This document shows, in pieces, positions 1-7,583 of a DNA stretch of 12,545 nt; positions within the stretch are counted from its first letter, which is position 1; every line of letters begins with the position of its first letter. The stretch is from Candidatus Schekmanbacteria bacterium GWA2_38_11 (GTDB lineage: Bacteria > Schekmanbacteria > GWA2-38-11): contig MGDB01000110.1 of NCBI GenBank assembly GCA_001790645.1, forward strand, positions 1 through 12,545, written 5' to 3'. The notes beneath the pieces were generated by a model that was not told the DNA's origin, searched no databases, and saw nothing but the letters and a program-made list of their open reading frames with translations. Both the position numbers and the translations under genes were made by a program.

Positions 1-238
1 CATTTTTTAAAGCGATCTCTCCCGGGAGAGATTCTTTGACCTTGTCTTCTTTAAAACAGTTTTTTAGATCTATTACATGTGATGTGGGTTCAATGTTCTC
101 GGTGTTAAGCTCATTGAGTTTTGAGGCATAATTTAGAATAGCACTTAATTGGCCTGTGAATTTCTCCAACTCTTCTTCTGAAAATTCAAGCCTTGCTAAT
201 TTTGCAATATGTTCAACTTCTTTTTTTGAAATTTCCAT
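1..238 (-). CDS. gatC: Aspartyl/glutamyl-tRNA amidotransferase subunit C (3' end missing)
   Basis: GatC is the small subunit of the GatCAB amidotransferase, which converts mischarged Glu-tRNA(Gln) or Asp-tRNA(Asn) to the amidated form in the cytoplasm. I translated it by hand: 79 codons from the ATG at 238 down to the window edge, about four fifths of the usual ~95 residues. Family hallmarks are HIAKLARLEFSEEE near residues 10-23 and LNTENIEPTSHVIDLKN near 43-59. An AAAGG ribosome binding site lies at 247-251 (minus strand), 8 nt before the start. The C-terminus runs off the window, so truncation is an edge effect and not a mutation. It is divergent from the LPS block and unrelated to it in function; gatA would be expected next, outside the window. 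Confidence 0.93.
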   Translation of the reverse strand, partial: MEISKKEVEHIAKLARLEFSEEELEKFTGQLSAILNYASKLNELNTENIEPTSHVIDLKNCFKEDKVKESLPGEIALKN

Positions 239-262
239 ACTATTTGCCTTTATCAATAAAAA

Positions 263-295
263 GGGTTCAAGGAGTCAAGGGGTCAAGGATTCAAG
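263..295. repeat. Four tandem 8-bp units, GGNNTCAA
   Basis: Four consecutive 8-bp units start at 263, 271, 279 and 287 and read GGGTTCAA, GGAGTCAA, GGGGTCAA and GGATTCAA. Only the third and fourth bases of the unit vary. The array sits in the divergent gap between gatC and waaA, and its last unit is also the left arm of the neighbouring palindromic element. The function is unknown; it could be a protein-binding array or simple slippage-derived repeat. Confidence 0.75.
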
Positions 296-358
296 CGCTT
301 AATCCCCCCAACTCCCCTTTAAAAAAGGGGGCGAGGGGGGATTTGATTTTTGCTTGAA
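287..358. repeat. Palindromic intergenic element, copy 1
   Basis: The central palindrome is at 301-343: AATCCCCCC pairs with GGGGGGATT (335-343), and CCCCTTT (314-320) pairs with AAAGGGG (324-330). It is flanked by GGATTCAAG (287-295) and CTTGAA (353-358), which are also inverted relative to each other. A second copy with the same architecture lies at 8867-8946, so this is a dispersed element of REP/MITE type and not a gene-specific terminator. The rest of the gatC-waaA gap (359-518) shows only AT-rich sequence without a clear gene. Confidence 0.75.
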
Positions 359-518
359 ACCTCAAATACTTCTTAATGAATCCTTCAATTCATCAATTAA
401 TTTAAAGATGGACTGAATTTATATATTCTCAACCGGATAATTGCAAGCTTTTTTAAATTGCACTTTTAAATTTTTCCTGATATTAAAAAGGTTTAAATTT
501 TCAATTTCAAATTTAATT

Positions 519-1808
519 ATGTATGTAATATATAACTTTCTGATATCCCTGTTTTTCATTATCTCTTCTCCCTACTATTTCATCAGAATTTTATTCACAA
601 GAAAATACAGGACAGGGCTTAAAGAGCGGCTTGGGTTTTTAAACCACCGGCTTGATAACCTTAATGCCTCACGTAAGCGGATGTGGATTCACGCTGTCTC
701 TGTCGGAGAGGTGATTGCCGCCTCTCTTTTAATAAAAAGGATTAAGGAACTATGGCCTGACTTAATAATAATGTTGACTACTGTCACTGAGACCGGAAAC
801 CGCACAGCAAAAGAGAAGATAAAAGAAGCTGATGTAATAGCGTTTTTTCCACTGGATTTTTCCTGGTCAGTGCGGCGTTTCAAAAAATCTTTAAAACCAG
901 ACCTCTGTATTATTATGGAAACAGAATTATGGCCTAATTTTTTGAGGATACTTTCTGAAAACGGCACGCCAATAATGATAGCAAACGGCAGGCTGTCAGA
1001 AAAATCCTACAGCGGATACAAAATTGCAAAAGCGTTCTTTAAAAAGGTATTAAAAAGTATATCTGCCTTCAGCATGCAAACTGATTCAGATGCGGGCAGG
1101 ATTGCCGCACTTGGGGCAGAACAAAGTAAAATTTATGTTACAGGGAATTTGAAATTTGATCAGGTCTTCAGAGCAAGCTCCCAGATAGAAAAAGGCATAA
1201 GAGCAGATTTAATGATACCTGAGGAGTGTAAGGTTTTAGTATTCGGAAGTACACATAGAGGTGAAGAGGAAATCCTGGTAGGGGCCTACAAAAAACTGAG
1301 GTCAGGATTTAAAAACCTTTTTTTAATTATTGCTCCAAGGCATCCTGAGCGCTTTGGAGAGGTTGAAGGTATTTTAACAAGAAATTCTGTGAGTTTTTGC
1401 CGCAGGACACTGCTAAAGAGAGACGAGGTTATAAAAACGGATGCAATGCTCCTTGATACCATTGGTGAATTGTCACAAATTTATAGTATTGCTTCTGTTG
1501 TATTTATAGGAGGAACATTGGTGCCTGTTGGCGGACACAATATCCTCGAACCAGCAGTTTTTAAAAAACCGGTGTTTTTCGGGAAATACATGCACAACTT
1601 TAGAGAGATAGCTGAGCTTTTTGTAAACTCAGGCGGTGGGATTCAGGTCCACGACCCTTCTGAAATAGAGCAGAGAATCTCTGACCTTCTTTCTAATCCT
1701 GAAAAAGGAGAGGAGATTGGCAGAGTTGCGTACTCTCTGTTTGAGAAAAATCTCGGTGCAACTGAGAGAACCCTTGACCTGATAAAAAAGTTTTTTCCGC
1801 TTAAATAA
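519..1808 (+). CDS. waaA: 3-deoxy-D-manno-octulosonic acid (Kdo) transferase
   Basis: WaaA (KdtA, GT30) transfers Kdo from CMP-Kdo to the lipid A precursor at the cytoplasmic face of the inner membrane. I chose the ATG at 519 (429 aa). The frame is open from a TTG at 441, but those extra 26 residues are low-complexity, whereas MYVIYNFLISLFF starts like the family with a short membrane anchor. Landmarks in this numbering are WIHAVSVGE with E64 as the expected catalytic base, METELWPN at 133-140, GNLKFD at 209-214, FGSTHRGEEE at 242-251, APRHPERF at 272-279 and GGTLVPVGGHNILEP at 331-345, the CMP-Kdo-binding part of the GT-B fold. Length is normal. No strong Shine-Dalgarno precedes 519. Mono- or bifunctionality cannot be told from the sequence. 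It opens the LPS block and is separated from lpxK by a repeat insertion. Confidence 0.95.
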   Translation: MYVIYNFLISLFFIISSPYYFIRILFTRKYRTGLKERLGFLNHRLDNLNASRKRMWIHAVSVGEVIAASLLIKRIKELWPDLIIMLTTVTETGNRTAKEKIKEADVIAFFPLDFSWSVRRFKKSLKPDLCIIMETELWPNFLRILSENGTPIMIANGRLSEKSYSGYKIAKAFFKKVLKSISAFSMQTDSDAGRIAALGAEQSKIYVTGNLKFDQVFRASSQIEKGIRADLMIPEECKVLVFGSTHRGEEEILVGAYKKLRSGFKNLFLIIAPRHPERFGEVEGILTRNSVSFCRRTLLKRDEVIKTDAMLLDTIGELSQIYSIASVVFIGGTLVPVGGHNILEPAVFKKPVFFGKYMHNFREIAELFVNSGGGIQVHDPSEIEQRISDLLSNPEKGEEIGRVAYSLFEKNLGATERTLDLIKKFFPLK

Positions 1809-1857
1809 AAATAATTCCTTGATGCCTTGCATCGTGGTAAAAAAATAATATTATCAG

Positions 1858-2019
1858 TGTCATTCCCGCCTGCCTGCCGGCAGACAGGCGAAAGCGGGAA
1901 TCCAGACGTCGTCCCTGCGAAAGCAGGGAACTATTAAATGAATTAGATTCCTGTTTTCACAGGAAACCCTGGATTCCGCATTCCCCACTTTCGTGAGGAC
2001 AGGCGTGTGCGGAATGACA
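1858..2019. repeat. 162-bp MITE-like palindromic element with inverted ends
   Basis: The ends are inverted: TGTCATTCC at 1858-1866 and GGAATGACA at 2011-2019. Inside there is a nested structure. ATTCCCGC (1862-1869) pairs with GCGGGAAT (1894-1901). A hairpin at 1912-1929 has stem TCCCTGC/GCAGGGA with a GAAA loop. Another at 1948-1965 has stem TTCCTG/CAGGAA. The internal arms GCGGGAATCCAG (1894-1905) and CTGGATTCCGC (1969-1979) also face each other. It contains no ORF of note and fills most of the 277-bp waaA-lpxK gap. No convincing target-site duplication is visible. I infer a non-autonomous mobile or REP-type element. Confidence 0.75.
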
Positions 2020-2085
2020 GACCTGTGTTAAAGTAGGTTCGTGCTGGGAGCGAACTTTACATTTTTTTGTTTTGGACACAACTGA

Positions 2086-3204
2086 ATGGATATAAGAACT
2101 TATTACCTTGAGCTCATCAGCGGGAGAAAGAGAGGACTGGCAGCATCTTTTATTAAGAGTTTTCTCTCTCTAATCTCCGCCTTATATTTTCTCATAATAA
2201 ATTGCAGAAATATTCTTTATAAAATAAAGTTTCTTAAAGAGAGAAGACTTCCCTGCTGTGTTATAAGCATAGGGAATCTTTCATGGGGAGGTACCGGAAA
2301 AACTCCAATTACTGAAAAGGTCTCAAATATCCTTTCAAAGAATAATATTTTTCATGCAGTATTGAGCAGGGGGTATAAGTCAAAAAAATCCAAAGCCATA
2401 AATGTCGTTTCAACTACTAAAGAAGTTGTCATGAAACCTCCATTTGCAGGTGATGAGGCAGTGATGCTTGCAGAAAAATTAAAAGAGGTTCCTGTAATTT
2501 CCGGCAAAGACCGGTTTTTAACCGGTAAATACGCCATTGAAGAATACGGCGTAAAAGCCCTTGTTCTTGATGACGGGTATCAGCACATCAGCCTTAAAAG
2601 GGATCTGAATATATTGCTAATTGATTCAAGCAAAGACTTTGAAAAGAACAAATTAATTCCTGGAGGCAGCCTCAGGGAGCCTTTTGCAGCCCTTAGGAGA
2701 GCAGACCTAATAGTATTGACAAAGACCAATCAAATTGATAAAAATATCAATTCTTTTAAGAATTTTATTAAGCAGTATAATAAGGTTGCCCCGATTTTTA
2801 AAGCTGTCCATAAAGCTGAGATGGTTGTAGATTTCAAATCAAAAAGGGCTTATGAGGCGACTTTATTTAAGAATAAAAAGGTTTTGGCATTTTCAGCCAT
2901 TGCTGACCCGGAGTCTTTCAAAAAATCGTTGAGAGATACGGGAGTTGAAATCATAGATTTTATAGAGTTTGGTGATCACCATTACTATTCATCTGATGAA
3001 ATAAAGGCCATAGACAGTAAGGCTAAAGAGCTAAAAGCAGAGGCAATAATTACTACTGAAAAGGATGTTACAAGGTCTTCTGGGCTCCTTTCCTTGATGG
3101 ATAACTTATTTTTTTTAAAACTTTCAGTAGCCTTAGATGAGGAAGACGAGTTTGAAAGAATTATCTTAAAGTATTTTGAAAAGTCATGGGAATTTTTTTT
3201 ATAA
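2086..3204 (+). CDS. lpxK: Tetraacyldisaccharide 4'-kinase (lipid A 4'-kinase)
   Basis: LpxK phosphorylates the 4' position of the tetraacyldisaccharide-1-phosphate to make lipid IVA at the inner membrane. The 372-aa product has a hydrophobic N-terminal anchor (about residues 24-40), the family's Walker A GNLSWGGTGKTP at 63-74, LSRGYKS at 93-99, the DDGYQH motif at 162-167 (canonical DDGFQH), IPGGSLREP at 191-199, FGDHHYYS at 295-302 and TTEKD at 323-327. Length is slightly above the usual 310-350. The ATG start is preceded only by a weak GGA at 2074-2076. The gene's end overlaps the start of the acyltransferase by 19 nt, so the two are probably translationally coupled. The repeat element upstream may separate it from waaA transcription, or be read through. 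Confidence 0.96.
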   Translation: MDIRTYYLELISGRKRGLAASFIKSFLSLISALYFLIINCRNILYKIKFLKERRLPCCVISIGNLSWGGTGKTPITEKVSNILSKNNIFHAVLSRGYKSKKSKAINVVSTTKEVVMKPPFAGDEAVMLAEKLKEVPVISGKDRFLTGKYAIEEYGVKALVLDDGYQHISLKRDLNILLIDSSKDFEKNKLIPGGSLREPFAALRRADLIVLTKTNQIDKNINSFKNFIKQYNKVAPIFKAVHKAEMVVDFKSKRAYEATLFKNKKVLAFSAIADPESFKKSLRDTGVEIIDFIEFGDHHYYSSDEIKAIDSKAKELKAEAIITTEKDVTRSSGLLSLMDNLFFLKLSVALDEEDEFERIILKYFEKSWEFFL

Positions 3205-4145
3205 TTTCTCTTGCATTAGTGAAGATGATCGGTTCTATCCCTGTTCGGGCTGCAGGATTTGTCCTTACCAGACTCAGCCTTTTCATTTACTATGTTGACA
3301 AGAAGCACAGGGACATAACAATTGAAAATTTAAAGACGGCCTTTGGTAACGAGAAGAGCGAAAAAGATATTAAATCTATTGCAAAAAAAGCTTATGAGAA
3401 TCTATCTCTCACCTTTCTTGATTTCTGCAGAATTCCAAAATTAACCAGAGAGAATTTAAATGATATAGTGACCTTTGAAAATATCGACTATGTCTGGAGC
3501 GCCCTTGCAAGAGGGAAGGGGATTCTCTTCTGCACAGCCCATTTCGGGAGTTGGGAGATTTTACCACATCTGTTTGCCATTTATCATAAACCATTTAATA
3601 TTATAGTTCGTCCTTTGGATAGCAGAGTCCTTGATATGGTTGTATCTAAGTACCGCTCCCACTCAGGAAATAAAATAATTTCAAAGAAAAACGGGATGAA
3701 GCATATCCTGCGAGCCTTACAGAAGAAGGAGATAATAGGGACTTTAAATGATCAGAATGTAAAACACAGCGAAGGCGTATTTGTTGATTTCTTCGGTAAA
3801 AAAGCCTGTACAAATTTTGCATTGGCTCTGCTTTCTCTCAGAACAGATGTCCCTGTCATCCCCGCATTTATAATCAGAGAAGGTTTAAGTAAGCACAGAG
3901 TAAAATTTGAAAAACCTGTAGAAATAGAAAAAGGAATAGACAGGAAAAAGTACCTGGTAGATTTTACACAAGCCATTACAACCGTTATTGAAAATTATGT
4001 AAGGGAATATCCGGAGCAATGGTTCTGGGTGCACAGAAGATGGAAAACACGCCCCAAGGTTTTGATTAAAAAGTATAAGGAGAAAGATTTTACAAGAGAT
4101 CAATATGTAGTAATGACAAATGACAAAGCTCAAAACACAAAATAA
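3186..4145 (+). CDS. lpxL: Lipid A late acyltransferase, LpxL/HtrB family
   Basis: Members of this family add secondary acyl chains from acyl-ACP to Kdo-lipid A at the inner membrane. The 319-aa product has an N-terminal hydrophobic helix (about 2-17), the catalytic HX4E motif HFGSWE (H119, E124), NDQNVKHSEGVFVDFFG at 188-204, and the C-terminal family signature EYPEQWFWVHRRWKTRP at 274-290. The start at 3186 lies inside lpxK. A later Met at codon 14 exists, but it would cut into the membrane helix, so I keep 3186. The sequence does not show which chain or position it acylates: LpxL, LpxM or a single generalist enzyme are all possible, so the symbol denotes the family. Confidence 0.9.
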   Translation: MGIFFIISLALVKMIGSIPVRAAGFVLTRLSLFIYYVDKKHRDITIENLKTAFGNEKSEKDIKSIAKKAYENLSLTFLDFCRIPKLTRENLNDIVTFENIDYVWSALARGKGILFCTAHFGSWEILPHLFAIYHKPFNIIVRPLDSRVLDMVVSKYRSHSGNKIISKKNGMKHILRALQKKEIIGTLNDQNVKHSEGVFVDFFGKKACTNFALALLSLRTDVPVIPAFIIREGLSKHRVKFEKPVEIEKGIDRKKYLVDFTQAITTVIENYVREYPEQWFWVHRRWKTRPKVLIKKYKEKDFTRDQYVVMTNDKAQNTK

Positions 4146-4146
4146 A

Positions 4147-4220
4147 TTTGGTACTTGGAATTTGGAGTTTTAAACTTAATTTATCATTTGGGCTTTGATA
4201 TTTGAATTTAATCTTTGGTC
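4147..4220. repeat. Degenerate AT-rich word repeat upstream of waaF
   Basis: The gap before waaF is built of degenerate 6-8 bp words such as TTTGGTA, CTTGGAA, TTTGGAG, TTTGGGC and TTTGATA. Similar word-like tracts occur in other gaps of the window (around 490-517, 5306-5345, 7490-7556, 8818-8848 and 11529-11553), with different words each time. The frame of waaF stays open through part of it (from a TTG at 4195), which would give a spurious N-terminal extension. Confidence 0.5.
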
Positions 4221-4227
4221 AGGTGTT

Positions 4228-5304
4228 ATGTTAAACAGAGAGAATATCAATAAGATTTTTATAAGGGAATCAAACTGGATAGGGGATGCTATTATGACAA
4301 CTCCTGCGCTGGCTGCAATAAAGGAGAGCTTCAGTAAAGCGGAGATATTTGTTGGCGCTAATCCTTCTGTAGCTGAAATTTTAAAGTATAATCCATGCAT
4401 TGATCAGTTTTTGATATTTGATACACAACTCCTGAATAACAGTCTGCTGGGAAGGTTAAAGCTTTCGAGGTCATGGAGGGGAAAATATAATTTTGACCTC
4501 GGTATTCTTTTTACCAACTCTTTTGTTTCTGCCCTTGAAATTTTTATTATGGGAATACCGCAGAGAATCGGCTTTGATACTGATGGTCGGGGATTATTGC
4601 TTACAGAAAAAATACATGCTACTCCTGAGATAATAAAGAAGCATGAGGTCGATTACTTTCTTGACCTTGTAAGCGGGATAGGAATTAAGCCGCATAGCAG
4701 GGTACTGACTATTAAGTTTTCCAAAGAAGATGAAAACTTTGCCAAAGATTTCATCTCGCAGAATCGCCTCCCATCTACCAGGCTTCTGGTTGCTATGCAT
4801 GCAGGGGCTTCTATCAAACCTAAGGAATGGCTGCCTGAAAGATATGCAAAGGTATGCGATGAATTAGTCAGAAATTATAATGCACAGGTGGTAATTCTGG
4901 GGAGCAAAGCTGACGAGGCAGTCTCTTCAAAAATAGCTTCTCTCGCGGAAGAAAAAGTAATAAATTTAGCCGGTAAAATCTCTTTGAGGGAGGCAACCAG
5001 CATAATAAAATGCTGTGACATGTTTATTGGAAACAACAGCGGGCCAATGCATATAGCTGCTGCCTTAAAGGTACCGGTAGTCACTATTTTTGGGCCTGCA
5101 GCTCCTGAGAAAACAGCGCCATATTTGGAAAAGGAAAAATATGAGATTGTCATAAAGCCTTTTACCTGCAGACCCTGCAGGCAGAATTATTTTAAGGAAT
5201 GTGAACCATCAGTCAATGGTAAACCAGCATGTATTGAGGCAATCGAAGTAGAAGATGTTATAAAAGGAATTGAGTTGCTTGGCAGGAGATTAAATATTAT
5301 ATAA
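4228..5304 (+). CDS. waaF: ADP-heptose:LPS heptosyltransferase II
   Basis: WaaF (GT9, GT-B fold) adds the second L-glycero-D-manno-heptose to the LPS inner core in the cytoplasm. I start at the ATG at 4228 (358 aa). The 11 extra residues possible from the TTG at 4195 are encoded by repeat sequence. Landmarks are SNWIGDAIMTTPAL near 15-28 with the conserved acidic residue after the glycine, HAGAS..KEWLPERY at 191-206, the nucleotide-sugar loop GNNSGPMHIAAAL at 268-280, TIFGPAAPE at 286-294, and a Cys cluster at 314, 317, 325 and 335 (C-x2-C-x7-C-x9-C), typical of the WaaF C-terminus. AGGTG at 4221-4225 is close to the start, a short Shine-Dalgarno spacing. A second GT9 gene, waaC-like, lies at the right edge, so both inner-core heptosyltransferases are present. 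Confidence 0.92.
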   Translation: MLNRENINKIFIRESNWIGDAIMTTPALAAIKESFSKAEIFVGANPSVAEILKYNPCIDQFLIFDTQLLNNSLLGRLKLSRSWRGKYNFDLGILFTNSFVSALEIFIMGIPQRIGFDTDGRGLLLTEKIHATPEIIKKHEVDYFLDLVSGIGIKPHSRVLTIKFSKEDENFAKDFISQNRLPSTRLLVAMHAGASIKPKEWLPERYAKVCDELVRNYNAQVVILGSKADEAVSSKIASLAEEKVINLAGKISLREATSIIKCCDMFIGNNSGPMHIAAALKVPVVTIFGPAAPEKTAPYLEKEKYEIVIKPFTCRPCRQNYFKECEPSVNGKPACIEAIEVEDVIKGIELLGRRLNII

Positions 5305-5358
5305 AGGGTTTAATAGAAATTTAAAATTCAAAAATCAAAATTGTGGTGGTAAGGATAT

Positions 5359-5982
5359 ATGACAGTAAAAAATGAAAAAAAGAACAGGGCCATATTCCTT
5401 GACAGAGATGGAACAGTAACTGTTGAGGTAGGTTATGTCAATGACACTAACCGCTTAACCCTTTTACCAAGGTCCGGCAGGGCCATAAAGTTGCTTAACC
5501 AGTCTCCCTTTAAGGCCATCCTTGCAACGAATCAGGCCGGAGTTGCAAGGGGATATTTTTCAGAAGAAATGATAATTAAAGCCAACAAATGGCTTCAAAC
5601 CCTCCTCCAGATTGAAGGAGCATTTCTTGATAAGATATACTATTGTCCTCATCACCCTAAGGTAGGTAAAAAACCTTACAGGAGTAGATGCAACTGCAGA
5701 AAACCTCTTCCGGGAATGCTTCTCAAGGCTGCAGAGGAGTTTAATCTGGACTTAACCAAATGTTATGTTATAGGAGATAAGTTAAGTGATGCAGTTCTTG
5801 CAAAGAATGCAGGTGCCAGAGCAATAATTGTAAGGAGTGGGTACGGAGCCGGTGAATTGGAACTCAATAACCGGGATTCTTTTCTTAAAAAAGTTTTTAT
5901 AGCTGAAGACTTAATGGAAGCTGTTTTGTGGATCTTTGACCAGGAGAAAATTAACCCTGTAACCAGATTTTTTAATTCATGA
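5359..5982 (+). CDS. gmhB: D-glycero-D-manno-heptose 1,7-bisphosphate 7-phosphatase
   Basis: GmhB removes the 7-phosphate from heptose-1,7-bisphosphate, the step between HldA and HldC in ADP-heptose synthesis. It is a 207-aa HAD-superfamily phosphatase. Visible motifs are DRDGT with nucleophile D15 and acid D17, the motif II region LATNQAGVARGYFSEE near 55-70, the structural zinc loop CPHH..CNC with C96, H98, C111 and C113, a following K115, and motif IV GDKLSDA with D140 and D144. The zinc loop separates it from histidinol phosphatases without one, although HisB-N is a close relative; context decides for GmhB. AAGGA lies at 5351-5355, just before the ATG. The stop overlaps the start of hldA by 4 nt (ATGA), which suggests coupled translation. 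Confidence 0.94.
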   Translation: MTVKNEKKNRAIFLDRDGTVTVEVGYVNDTNRLTLLPRSGRAIKLLNQSPFKAILATNQAGVARGYFSEEMIIKANKWLQTLLQIEGAFLDKIYYCPHHPKVGKKPYRSRCNCRKPLPGMLLKAAEEFNLDLTKCYVIGDKLSDAVLAKNAGARAIIVRSGYGAGELELNNRDSFLKKVFIAEDLMEAVLWIFDQEKINPVTRFFNS

Positions 5983-6992
5983 AAAAGAAAATTAATAAAA
6001 AACGGCTGCTGGAATTAATAAATAACTTTAAATCCTCTACAATACTGACCATAGGGGATATAATAGCTGATGAATATATTTATGGAAGTACTAGCAGGGT
6101 TTCAAGGGAGGCTCCTGTACTAATCCTGAAAATTGACTCTGAGCATATATTCCTGGGCGGAGGAGGGAATGCTCTGAATAATCTTGGAAGCCTTGGATGC
6201 AATGTTATTCCAATTTCAGTAATAGGGAACGATCATTTTGGAAAGGTAATCCTGGAAAATATAAGGAAGCTCGGTATCCCGACAGATGGGATTTTTGTTG
6301 AAAAGGACCGGATTACAACACGGAAGACGAGAATCCTGGCAGGCAGCTACCACACCACAAGGCAGCAGGTTATCCGTATCGATAGAGAGCCTGGAAATAT
6401 GATTAAGAACACTACTGAACAAAAAATAGAGAAGTTTTTAGAGGCTAACCTGAAAAAAGCCAGGGCATTAATGGTTTCTGATTACGGGTTGGGTCTGGTA
6501 ACTCCGAGGCTGATAGAAAAGATAAATAAAATAGCGAGTGTGAATAATGGAGTGATAATTACAGTAGATTCCCGTTTCAAATTAGCTCAGTTTAAAAATG
6601 TTTTTGCTGTGACCCCAAATGAGCCTGAGGCTTCTCTATGTTCGGGCATAGATATCAGGGATGAAGATGAAAAGTCTCTGACCGAAGCCGGAAAAAAAAT
6701 CATGAAGATGATCAATCCTTCTGCTGTTTTAATAACAAGGGGGAGGAAAGGGATGACACTTTTTAAAAATAGCGGGAAAATAGTTTCAATCCCTATTTTC
6801 GGCTCTGATGAGATTGCAGATGTAACGGGGGCCGGAGACACTGTGATTTCTACCTTTACTCTTGCCCTTGTTTCAGGGGGAACTCTGGAAGAAGCAATGA
6901 ACCTGGCTAATTATGCAGGTGCAATTGTGGTTATGAAAAGAGGGACAGCAACTGTAACAAAAAAAGAGTTAAAGGAGATTTTGAATGCTTGA
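5979..6992 (+). CDS. hldA: D-glycero-beta-D-manno-heptose-7-phosphate kinase (RfaE domain I)
   Basis: This PfkB/ribokinase-type kinase phosphorylates C1 of heptose-7-phosphate. In enterobacteria it is the N-terminal half of HldE (RfaE); here it is a stand-alone 337-aa protein. Family signatures are GDIIADEYIYGSTSRVSREA at 26-45, LGGGGNALNNLGSLG at 59-73, TPNEPEA at 212-218, and the anion-hole/catalytic motif DVTGAGD at 281-287 with D287 as the expected base. The order gmhB-hldA-hldC places all three enzymes between heptose-7-phosphate and ADP-heptose side by side. Its start overlaps gmhB by 4 nt and its end overlaps hldC by 8 nt. A generic sugar kinase is unlikely given the SRVSREAPV signature and the neighbours. 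Confidence 0.94.
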   Translation: MKKKINKKRLLELINNFKSSTILTIGDIIADEYIYGSTSRVSREAPVLILKIDSEHIFLGGGGNALNNLGSLGCNVIPISVIGNDHFGKVILENIRKLGIPTDGIFVEKDRITTRKTRILAGSYHTTRQQVIRIDREPGNMIKNTTEQKIEKFLEANLKKARALMVSDYGLGLVTPRLIEKINKIASVNNGVIITVDSRFKLAQFKNVFAVTPNEPEASLCSGIDIRDEDEKSLTEAGKKIMKMINPSAVLITRGRKGMTLFKNSGKIVSIPIFGSDEIADVTGAGDTVISTFTLALVSGGTLEEAMNLANYAGAIVVMKRGTATVTKKELKEILNA

Positions 6993-7485
6993 GAGAGTTC
7001 CAAAATTTAAGACCCTCAGGCAACTCGAGGTCCTTGTAAATAGTTTTAAAGGGAAAGGGAAAACGATTATACTTGCAAATGGTTGCTTTGATATTATCCA
7101 TGTCGGTCATATCCGCTACTTAACCGGAGCAAAAGCCCTCGGGGATATTTTAATCGTTGCCATAAATAGTGACGAGTCAACAAAAGCATTGAAGGGCAGC
7201 GGGAGGCCTGTCACAAACGAAGAAGAAAGAGTCGAGATAATATCCGCTCTGGAATGTGTTGATTACATTACTCTTTTTCCTGAGCGCAATGTAGAAAACA
7301 TTTTATTAACGCTTAAGCCTCATATTCATGCAAAGGGGTCTGACTATACATTAGATACTGTTCCAGAGAGGGAAACAGTAAAGAGTTATGGAGGCAAAGT
7401 AGCGATTACAGGAGATCCAAAGGATCATTCCTCAAAGGATATTATAAGGAAAATTTCTAATTTTGGAGGTTCAAGCAGCGAGTAG
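6985..7485 (+). CDS. hldC: D-glycero-beta-D-manno-heptose 1-phosphate adenylyltransferase (RfaE domain II)
   Basis: This enzyme transfers AMP from ATP to heptose-1-phosphate to give ADP-heptose. It is a 166-aa stand-alone version of the C-terminal half of HldE. It has the nucleotidyltransferase signature ANGCFDIIHVGHIRYL at 31-46 with the HxGH motif at 39-42, INSDES at 60-65, GRPVTNEEERVEII at 73-86, and the C-terminal SSKDIIRKI at 149-157 matching the ATP-binding STTDIIRRI of RfaE. A strong AAAGGAG lies at 6971-6977 with 7-nt spacing, inside hldA, so it can be translated efficiently as its own cistron. It is the last gene of the tightly packed heptose block; a 173-bp gap with repeats and a candidate promoter follows. 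Confidence 0.94.
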   Translation: MLERVPKFKTLRQLEVLVNSFKGKGKTIILANGCFDIIHVGHIRYLTGAKALGDILIVAINSDESTKALKGSGRPVTNEEERVEIISALECVDYITLFPERNVENILLTLKPHIHAKGSDYTLDTVPERETVKSYGGKVAITGDPKDHSSKDIIRKISNFGGSSSE

Positions 7486-7489
7486 ATGG

Positions 7490-7556
7490 AAGTGTAAAAT
7501 GCAAAGTGAAAAGTGCAAAACTAAAACTCAAAACTTTGAACTGTAACTTTAATCTT
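7490..7556. repeat. Degenerate A-rich word repeat downstream of hldC
   Basis: The tract consists of loosely repeated 7-9 bp words: GTAAAATGC, AAAGTGAAA, AGTGCAAAA, CTAAAACTC, AAAACTTTG, AACTGTAAC. A related tract with the words GTTTAAAACT and AAAAGTTAAA follows the stop codon of the Cys-rich gene (8818-8848). There is no coding potential and no clear hairpin. Confidence 0.5.
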
Positions 7557-7583
7557 AATGCTTTTAAATGATAAATTTCATCG

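Noticed and set aside
263..343. CRISPR array or tRNA in the gatC-waaA gap
   Set aside because: The 8-bp units have no spacers, and the palindrome has no cloverleaf features; no tRNA or rRNA was seen anywhere in the window.
441..518. N-terminal extension of waaA from TTG 441
   Set aside because: The added residues are low-complexity and encoded by AT-rich word repeats; no ribosome binding site; the ATG at 519 fits the family start.
2037..2067. Hairpin GTTCG/CGAAC followed by a T-run just before lpxK
   Set aside because: The stem is only 5 bp with a 9-nt loop and the T-run starts 5 nt later; too weak to call a terminator or attenuator.
4195..4227. N-terminal extension of waaF from TTG 4195
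   Set aside because: It lies in repeat sequence, and the family begins just before the SNWIGD strand, which suits the ATG at 4228.
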